A stretch of DNA of 22,169 nt from Bacteroidetes bacterium UBA2234. GTDB lineage: Bacteria > Bacteroidota > Bacteroidia > NS11-12g > UBA955. Positions 8,568 to 13,846 of this stretch are shown here, piece by piece (position 1 is the first letter of the stretch; each line of letters opens with the position of its first letter). Under the pieces are notes generated by a model. That model was not told the DNA's origin. It saw nothing but the letters and a program-made list of their open reading frames with translations, and did no database searches. The translations under genes and the position numbers were made by a program. The stretch is from NCBI GenBank assembly GCA_002347985.1, contig DDYM01000038.1, positions 21,202-43,370 on the forward strand, read 5' to 3'.

Positions 8568-8789
8568 ATGTATTGGACACTGGAATTGGTTGGATATTTG
8601 GACGATGCTCCATGGCCAGCCACCAAAGACGAGTTGATTGATTATGCAATCCGTTCTGGAGCTCCTTTGGAGGTTATGGAAAACCTACAGGAGTTGGAAG
8701 ATGACGGAGAGCCATATGAGAGTATTGAAGAAATTTGGAGTGATTATCCTTCGGATGATGACTATTTCTTTAATGAAGACGAACTTTAA
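8568..8789 (+). CDS. Small, extremely acidic DUF2795 protein
   Basis: A 73-residue protein of the DUF2795 family, very widely conserved in Bacteroidota and of unknown function. The core PATKDELIDYAIRSGAP (residues 17-33) is the typical family signature. By my count 23 residues are Asp or Glu and only two (Lys20, Arg29) are Lys or Arg, so the net charge is about -21, concentrated in the C-terminal half. No signal peptide, membrane segment or cysteine is present, so it is cytoplasmic. It stands alone, with its own promoter candidate and a strong terminator directly downstream, which points to independent and possibly high expression. It is divergent from the O-methyltransferase and convergent with hflX. 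Such charge could mean binding to basic proteins or metal ions, but this is speculation. Confidence 0.88.
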   Translation: MYWTLELVGYLDDAPWPATKDELIDYAIRSGAPLEVMENLQELEDDGEPYESIEEIWSDYPSDDDYFFNEDEL

Positions 8790-8810
8790 TCTTTGGTAAA
8801 AGAAACGGAA

Positions 8811-8836
8811 GGGTCAGATTTATCTGGCCCTTTTTT
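8811..8836 (+). terminator. Intrinsic terminator of the DUF2795 gene, lying inside the hflX 3' end
   Basis: GGGTCAGAT (8811-8819) pairs with ATCTGGCCC (8822-8830) over nine positions including one G-U pair, followed immediately by six T residues (8831-8836). This is a classic rho-independent terminator for plus-strand transcription. It covers the last codons and the stop codon of hflX on the opposite strand. On the minus strand the hairpin is preceded by A residues and lacks a good T run, so it is mainly one-directional. Confidence 0.8.
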
Positions 8837-9992
8837 GTTGCAGCAACATTTCAACAATCGTTGCGCGCAATTTTTCGATGTTCCAATTGTTATGTGCTGA
8901 AATAAAAACAGCGGGAGAATTTTCTTTGGCAATCCAACTTTTTTCGAATTGTGCGATACTCATTCCTGTGCTTCCAACAAAAAACTCATCGTCATCGCTT
9001 TCGTGAAATGCATCAACCTTATTAAATACAATAAGTTCGGGCTTGTTGCCGGCACCAATTTCGTTTAAAATTTCTTTTACGCTCATCATTTGTTGTTCAA
9101 ATGCTGGATTGGAAATATCAACAACATGAATAAGCAAATCCGTTTCCATGGCTTCAGCCAATGTGCTTTTGAAGCTTTCGATGAGCAATGTGGGGAGTTT
9201 TCTGATGAATCCCACGGTATCCGACAAGAGCAGAGGTATCATTTCACCCAACCCATCGGGGTGAGGAAGTACTACTTTTCTCACAGTAGCATCTAGGGTT
9301 GCAAACAATTTGTTCTCTACGAGTACATCGGAACGACTCATCAAATTCATGATGGTACTTTTGCCCACATTGGTATATCCAACAAGTGCGCAACGAAAAA
9401 CACCGTCGCGACTTTTGCGTTGGGTAAATCCCACTTTTTCAATTTCGGTAAGGCGCGTTTTGAGTAAAGAAATTTTATCGCGAAGTACCCTGCGGTCCGT
9501 TTCGATTTCCTTTTCACCAGGCCCTTTCATGCCAATACCTCCTTTTTGTTTGGATAAGTGAGTCCACATCCCTGTAAGTCGGGGTAACATAAAAATACTT
9601 TGTGCCAATTCCACCTGTGTTTTGGCTTGCGCGGTTTTCGCGTTGTTGGCAAAAATGTCTAATATGAGGTGGGTTCTACTTAAAATCTTAGTGTTTTCGA
9701 TTTCCGTTTCGATGTTTCTTACTTGGGCAGGGGTGAGTTCATCGTCGAAAATAATTAGATCGATTTTGTTTTTCTCTACATAAAGCTTGATCTCTTCGAG
9801 TTTGCCTTTACCCACATAAGACTTGGGCTGGGGATGCTCTAAGTTCTGAATAAAACGTTTTTTTGTTATGGCACCAGATGTGTAAACAAGTTGTTCTAAC
9901 TCATCTAAACTCTCTTCAATGGGTATGATTTGCTTGGGCGTATTTACCGCAACCAAAATGGCAGTTTCTATTTTAATGTCGTTGGTATGCAA
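8820..9992 (-). CDS. hflX: Ribosome-associated GTPase HflX
   Basis: Cytoplasmic TRAFAC GTPase that binds the 50S subunit and rescues or splits stalled and heat-damaged ribosomes. The 390 residues include the HflX N-terminal domain (about 10-130), the family hallmark segment KQKGGIGMKGPGEKEIETDRR (about 148-168) and the G domain. G1 is GYTNVGKS (205-212), the G2 region is ATLDAT (231-236), G3 is DTVGF (258-262), G4 is NKVD (324-327), with a SAHN G5. The length is near normal. The start appears to be TTG: an in-frame TAA lies 12 nt further upstream and no ATG or GTG occurs before the conserved region. An exact TAATTTTG -7 match lies 30 nt upstream. The last codons double as the antisense strand of the DUF2795 terminator. 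Confidence 0.95.
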   Translation of the reverse strand: MHTNDIKIETAILVAVNTPKQIIPIEESLDELEQLVYTSGAITKKRFIQNLEHPQPKSYVGKGKLEEIKLYVEKNKIDLIIFDDELTPAQVRNIETEIENTKILSRTHLILDIFANNAKTAQAKTQVELAQSIFMLPRLTGMWTHLSKQKGGIGMKGPGEKEIETDRRVLRDKISLLKTRLTEIEKVGFTQRKSRDGVFRCALVGYTNVGKSTIMNLMSRSDVLVENKLFATLDATVRKVVLPHPDGLGEMIPLLLSDTVGFIRKLPTLLIESFKSTLAEAMETDLLIHVVDISNPAFEQQMMSVKEILNEIGAGNKPELIVFNKVDAFHESDDDEFFVGSTGMSIAQFEKSWIAKENSPAVFISAHNNWNIEKLRATIVEMLLQQKRAR

Positions 9993-10022
9993 GGCTTGTA
10001 TGAATTATAAAATAATTCAATG

Positions 10023-10030
10023 CAAAATTA
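10023..10030 (-). promoter_or_regulatory. Candidate -7 element for hflX
   Basis: On the minus strand this reads TAATTTTG, an exact TAnnTTTG match 30 nt upstream of the TTG start of hflX. The nearest upstream TTG is only 13 nt away, shorter than the usual 17-23 nt, so the -33 box is uncertain. Confidence 0.35.
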
Positions 10031-10075
10031 GGTGAGAGCTTGGCAATTCGATGTCATATCGTGAATTTTGACCTA

Positions 10076-11563
10076 GTGAAAAGGAAATTACTGATTTGTG
10101 GTATAATTCTACTGATGCATTCGATATGTATTGGTCAGATTACCCGAATTAGTGATCAGCCGAAATTGACTCAGAAGCGAACTCAATTTCACAGAGCCAT
10201 AGGAGCAGCGGATGGACACATTTTGATGTTGAGTTATGGAGATGACAGAATGTCGAATGGCTTTGTTTTGGAGCGTTACACGGAGAGTTTAGGGTTCGTC
10301 AACGACAGGAAATTTGAAGTTCCGAGCAAACAAATCGTTCTCAAGGTTTTTCTTGCTGATTCTGTTCTTTATTGGATTAGTGCCACAAAAATCAAAAGAT
10401 CATCAATCAAGGTTAGCATATATTCTGTTTCGGCCTCACTCCTCGGCGAGATTCAGAATAAAGAAATTGGGACTTATCACACTGGCGACATAGAAATCGA
10501 TCAATTTGAGGTGGTGAATTGCCCAAACAGACGAAATTGGGCAATTTTGAGTTTTGGTGCCGCTGGACAAAGGGTTAGAGAGGCGTTGGGCACTGAGGTT
10601 TGGGTGTTGGCCTCTAACATTGATGGCGGCCAAATACAGAGTAGATTTACTTTGGCGAGTGAACGATGGAGTCCTTCTGATTTGGTTTGGAAGAGCGTTG
10701 TTATGGACGATAGCGCAAGGGTATTTGCCATTTTTGAAGATAAGGATTACGGTGGGAGTAGTTTTTTGGGTGTCCGTAAACAATCAAATCATTATCATTG
10801 GGTCAAGTATGTTGGGGACAGTACCAATCTCGGTGATTTGGTTGTTGATGGAGAGGTTTTGGATGCAACGGTGGTGTTACATACGAGTAGTCAAGCGATC
10901 AGTATTTTTGGGTATTACAATGCAGGTCGTGGAGTGGGTATGGATGGATATTTTCTCGGCGCCTTTGGAGTTGATAATAAAATTGCTTGTAATAATTATC
11001 CGTTTTCGGAATCTGCTGCCAGACAATTTATTGGACTTGGGAGTTTGAAACGAAACGAAAGGCCAGACAATTACTACATTCGAAATGTGGTGGCACTCAG
11101 CAACGGTGGTTGGTTGTTGTTGTCAGAGCAATTTTATGAAAGTCGACAGATGGAGACTTACTATGTAAACGGGGTTCCACAGACAAGTTCAAAGTTGTTT
11201 TATCATTACGGCGATATCGCTTTGCAATATTTGAAAAAAGATGGGTCGTTGGATAGTTTGATTATGGTGAGAAAAACGCAAGTTGGGGCTTTGAATGTTT
11301 CGCATTTGTTTGGTTTTGGGATGTATGTTTGCGGTAGTAGTGTTAATCTGTTGTATAATGATGATGAAGGGGAAATCAATCGAATCATGCATGTGAAAGT
11401 AGACAAGACTTATAAATTGGAAAGGGATTGGTTGTTTCGAAATGAAAACACTCCGGGTACAATCGTGCCATACGAGGGTAAGCAAACAGATTATGGGCTG
11501 ATTACACTGCCCATTTATCGAGATAAACAGTGGTTTTGGTTACAAGTGTTTTCGAATGATTAA
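10076..11563 (+). CDS. Secreted protein of unknown function
   Basis: A 495-residue protein when started at the GTG at 10076, where KRKLLICGIILLMHSICIGQ forms a signal peptide with a likely cleavage after Gly-Gln. Upstream in-frame TTG (10040) and GTG (10061) starts would only add residues ahead of the signal. I do not recognise a named domain. The body alternates short beta-rich stretches with aromatic and Gly/Asp turns, for example ILMLSYGDDR, WAILSFGAAG, VFAIFEDKDYGG and GWLLLSEQFYES, reminiscent of beta-propeller blades. The segment with YHYGDIALQYLKKDGSLD resembles a motif I have seen in Bacteroidota exported proteins with propeller-like repeats. No C-terminal sorting domain is evident. 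Its stop overlaps the start of the next gene by 8 nt, so the two are probably translated together. Location is probably periplasm or outer surface. Confidence 0.7.
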   Translation: MKRKLLICGIILLMHSICIGQITRISDQPKLTQKRTQFHRAIGAADGHILMLSYGDDRMSNGFVLERYTESLGFVNDRKFEVPSKQIVLKVFLADSVLYWISATKIKRSSIKVSIYSVSASLLGEIQNKEIGTYHTGDIEIDQFEVVNCPNRRNWAILSFGAAGQRVREALGTEVWVLASNIDGGQIQSRFTLASERWSPSDLVWKSVVMDDSARVFAIFEDKDYGGSSFLGVRKQSNHYHWVKYVGDSTNLGDLVVDGEVLDATVVLHTSSQAISIFGYYNAGRGVGMDGYFLGAFGVDNKIACNNYPFSESAARQFIGLGSLKRNERPDNYYIRNVVALSNGGWLLLSEQFYESRQMETYYVNGVPQTSSKLFYHYGDIALQYLKKDGSLDSLIMVRKTQVGALNVSHLFGFGMYVCGSSVNLLYNDDEGEINRIMHVKVDKTYKLERDWLFRNENTPGTIVPYEGKQTDYGLITLPIYRDKQWFWLQVFSND

Positions 11564-12545
11564 GCGATTATCCGACCATAGCGTTTTCACTTTGTTGGTA
11601 CTGGTGTTATTTGCACTTTGTCTTCGTTTGCCGGCGTTATGGATAATTCCAAAATCGGGAATTATTTTTAAGCCCGGACTTCTATTTTCATGGGTAGATT
11701 GGATCAATCAATGGCCTGTTTTTTCGGTTTTGATTGCCGCGATTATAGTGGTTGGTCAGGCGCTGTTTGTAAATTTTATTTGTAGAACGCATGGGTTGGT
11801 TCAGCCCGTGGGGTATTTGCCGGCCTATTTCTTTGTGTTGGTTCAGAGTTTATTTCCTGAAAACCTTCTACTTACGGAATATCATTTGGGCAACTTGCTG
11901 GTTTTTATTGGATTGGCCTGTTTTTTTCAATTGAAAGATGGGTATAACACGGTGACCTTATTTTATGGTTCCTTGTGCTTTGGAGCAGCAATTCTAATTG
12001 TACCTGATCATTTAATGATCCTTTTGTTTTTGATTGCTTGTGTTCTGGTTTACAAGAATATCGTGATTTCCGATATCTTGGCCATCGTTTTCGGATTGGT
12101 GATGCCTTATTATTTACTCAAGTCGTTGGCTTTCATTTTTCGTTGGGATTTAAAGGCGATGCACAGTGTAGAAACAACTCCCATTGATATGACATCATTT
12201 GGAAGTGGTATTTCAATGATTTTTGTAAAATACACTGTTTTTGCATTGTTCTTTTTGTTTGTAGTTTTTGGTTTGATGCGACAAATTGGTGGCTATTTCC
12301 AAAACAATGTGAATGTGAGGCGAAGTAAATTGGTTGTGATTCTGTTCTTTGTTTACAGTATCTTCTTGATGCTAATTCATTGGAAGGAAATCAGGAATTT
12401 TCATTTGCTGGCTGCATTTCCCGCTGCCATTTTCTTAGCGAGCTTCTTTTCTGGCGAGCGAATCCCTTGGTGGAAGGAACTGTTGAACTACATTTTGCTG
12501 GGAAGTTTGGTTTATTCCCTGTACTCTACCGCTTTTGGGATGTAG
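11556..12545 (+). CDS. Polytopic membrane protein, DUF6427-like
   Basis: A 329-residue inner-membrane protein with about nine or ten hydrophobic helices spread over the whole length. Recognisable points are the N-terminal helix with LRLPALWIIP, a loop with FPENLLLTEYHLGNLLVF, basic residues around NVNVRRSKLV, and a C-terminal HWKEIRNFHLLAAFPAAIF followed by FFSGERIPWWKELL. This pattern matches what I know of DUF6427 proteins of Bacteroidota, whose function is not described. It overlaps the preceding secreted-protein gene by 8 nt, so co-translation is likely and the two may act in one envelope process. No catalytic motif is visible. A glycosyltransferase-like (GT-C) fold is conceivable from the helix count but nothing in the sequence proves it. 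Confidence 0.65.
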   Translation: MIKRLSDHSVFTLLVLVLFALCLRLPALWIIPKSGIIFKPGLLFSWVDWINQWPVFSVLIAAIIVVGQALFVNFICRTHGLVQPVGYLPAYFFVLVQSLFPENLLLTEYHLGNLLVFIGLACFFQLKDGYNTVTLFYGSLCFGAAILIVPDHLMILLFLIACVLVYKNIVISDILAIVFGLVMPYYLLKSLAFIFRWDLKAMHSVETTPIDMTSFGSGISMIFVKYTVFALFFLFVVFGLMRQIGGYFQNNVNVRRSKLVVILFFVYSIFLMLIHWKEIRNFHLLAAFPAAIFLASFFSGERIPWWKELLNYILLGSLVYSLYSTAFGM

Positions 12546-12554
12546 ATGGGAGAG

Positions 12555-13241
12555 TTATCCGTTCATTTGAAGCGGATATTTTGTCAAAACCATAGATACA
12601 TCAGCATAGGTTGATTCCCAAAATTTGAGTTGATCGGGGTTGTTAGGTTGATACCAACTGGAGTCCAATTTCACTTGTTCGTGAATTTTGTGAAGGGCAA
12701 ATCCCACCCTTTCCATATCCTGGTAATGAAAAAGGTATTGATTGGTATAAAATCTTTGATATCTCTCCATGAATACATCCACTTGACTGTGTCCCATAAA
12801 TGTGAGTGCGTTTCTATAGGTTTCTTGTTGTGTTTCAAGGGTATGATAAAACAAATGTAATTTTTCTAAGTTGTTATTTATTAGATAACTATCAATCATT
12901 ATCTCAATTACTACGTGAAGTGAAAACCAAAAACGAGGAATTCCAATTTTTGGGCATGTTAACTGCCAATTTGAACGTTGTAAATTATATATTTCTTGGA
13001 ACAATTGGGATTGATGAAACTGTTTGTCGCGCCGAATATGTTGTAAACAGCCACCAAAGAAATCGTTTAATACTGGGTCTGAGTTGGGCTGATCTGATAA
13101 TGTAATTTGATGAAAATGCTCGAATTGAAATTTGGATTGATTCGGGGTGAAATTTCTAAGAATATCGGGAGCAATCAGGGCAGCATTGAAAGCAGGTGTC
13201 TGCGGTTGGGCGTCAACAAAAAAATGGCTGAAAAAATTCAT
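12555..13241 (-). CDS. ACP-phosphodiesterase-like (AcpH/DUF479-related) protein
   Basis: A 228-residue soluble protein starting at the ATG that gives MNFFSHFF. An ATG at 13257-13259 would add six residues, but relatives begin with MNF-x-SH or MNF-x-AH. The family includes AcpH, which removes the phosphopantetheine arm from acyl carrier protein, but Bacteroidota versions are divergent and untested. Candidate metal or catalytic residues recur in the order expected for an HD-like helical hydrolase: His in the N-terminal MNFFSH, Asp in LIAPDILRNF, His/Asp/His in QHIRRDKQFH, and His/Glu/Asp in SLHVVIEIMIDSYL. No signal peptide or membrane helix is seen. It is divergent from msrB and ends 9 bp from the DUF6427-like gene. 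The relation to AcpH is moderate, the exact reaction unknown. Confidence 0.65.
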   Translation of the reverse strand: MNFFSHFFVDAQPQTPAFNAALIAPDILRNFTPNQSKFQFEHFHQITLSDQPNSDPVLNDFFGGCLQHIRRDKQFHQSQLFQEIYNLQRSNWQLTCPKIGIPRFWFSLHVVIEIMIDSYLINNNLEKLHLFYHTLETQQETYRNALTFMGHSQVDVFMERYQRFYTNQYLFHYQDMERVGFALHKIHEQVKLDSSWYQPNNPDQLKFWESTYADVSMVLTKYPLQMNG

Positions 13242-13248
13242 CGAAATA

Positions 13249-13282
13249 TTGGCGAACATACAACCCTTTTCATGGAATTTTG
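13249..13282 (+). promoter_or_regulatory. Candidate promoter of msrB
   Basis: TTG at 13249-13251 and GAATTTTG at 13275-13282 are separated by 23 nt, the upper end of the Bacteroidota range. The -7 box has one mismatch to TAnnTTTG. Its position 11 nt before the chosen ATG supports the shorter msrB start. Confidence 0.3.
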
Positions 13283-13293
13283 TTTCTGTATCG

Positions 13294-13812
13294 ATGAGAG
13301 TTAAGAATTTGATTTTGGCATTGGCAGTCTACTGCATGGTTGGTGGGTTGGTCGCTTGCAATGGAATCGATACGGGGAGGCAAGGGTTAAATAAAGGAAA
13401 AAATATTGCGATGGATTATAAAGTAAATAAAACGGAGGCTGAATGGTTGGCACAATTGGGTGAAAGTGCATTTGAAGTATTAAGGAAAAAGGGAACTGAA
13501 AGACCCTTTTCTAGTGAATACGAAACCCTTTGGGATTCAGGCATATATGTTTGTAAGGGCTGTGGTGAGGAATTGTTTTCAAGTGCTACCAAGTTTGACG
13601 CGGGTTGTGGATGGCCCAGTTTTTATCAATCCATTGATAAATCAAAGGTTAAGGAGATTTTAGACAACTCTCATGGCATGAGGAGGGTGGAAGTTGTCTG
13701 TAGCAATTGTGGCGGACATTTGGGTCATGTTTTTAATGATGGATACAATCAACCTACGGGATTGAGATATTGCATAAATGGAGTGAGTTTGGGCTTCATA
13801 AAGAAGCAATAA
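13294..13812 (+). CDS. msrB: Peptide-methionine (R)-S-oxide reductase MsrB, lipoprotein form
   Basis: Reduces the R epimer of methionine sulfoxide in proteins. The preferred ATG at 13294 gives 172 residues beginning with a lipoprotein signal peptide ending in the lipobox LVAC, so the mature enzyme should be anchored by a lipidated cysteine outside the cytoplasm. After a short linker the SelR domain follows, with zinc-binding pairs CKGC and CSNC, the conserved CGWPSFY, and the catalytic cysteine in RYCING near the C-terminus. All active-site features are intact. The open frame extends upstream to 13147, but that part overlaps the divergent gene in antisense and is not credible coding. A TTG-N23-GAATTTTG candidate promoter precedes the ATG (13249-13282). 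polA follows after 34 bp on the same strand. Confidence 0.93.
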   Translation: MRVKNLILALAVYCMVGGLVACNGIDTGRQGLNKGKNIAMDYKVNKTEAEWLAQLGESAFEVLRKKGTERPFSSEYETLWDSGIYVCKGCGEELFSSATKFDAGCGWPSFYQSIDKSKVKEILDNSHGMRRVEVVCSNCGGHLGHVFNDGYNQPTGLRYCINGVSLGFIKKQ

Positions 13813-13846
13813 GCCACGTAATATTTGTAACTTGCTACCTTTTATT

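Noticed and set aside
13147..13293. N-terminal extension of msrB in frame
   Set aside because: It is antisense to the AcpH-like gene, and the lipoprotein signal peptide starts cleanly at 13294.
13793..13807. Hairpin GCTTC-ATAAA-GAAGC at the end of msrB as a terminator
   Set aside because: Five base pairs, overlaps the final codons and is not followed by a T run; msrB may read through into polA.
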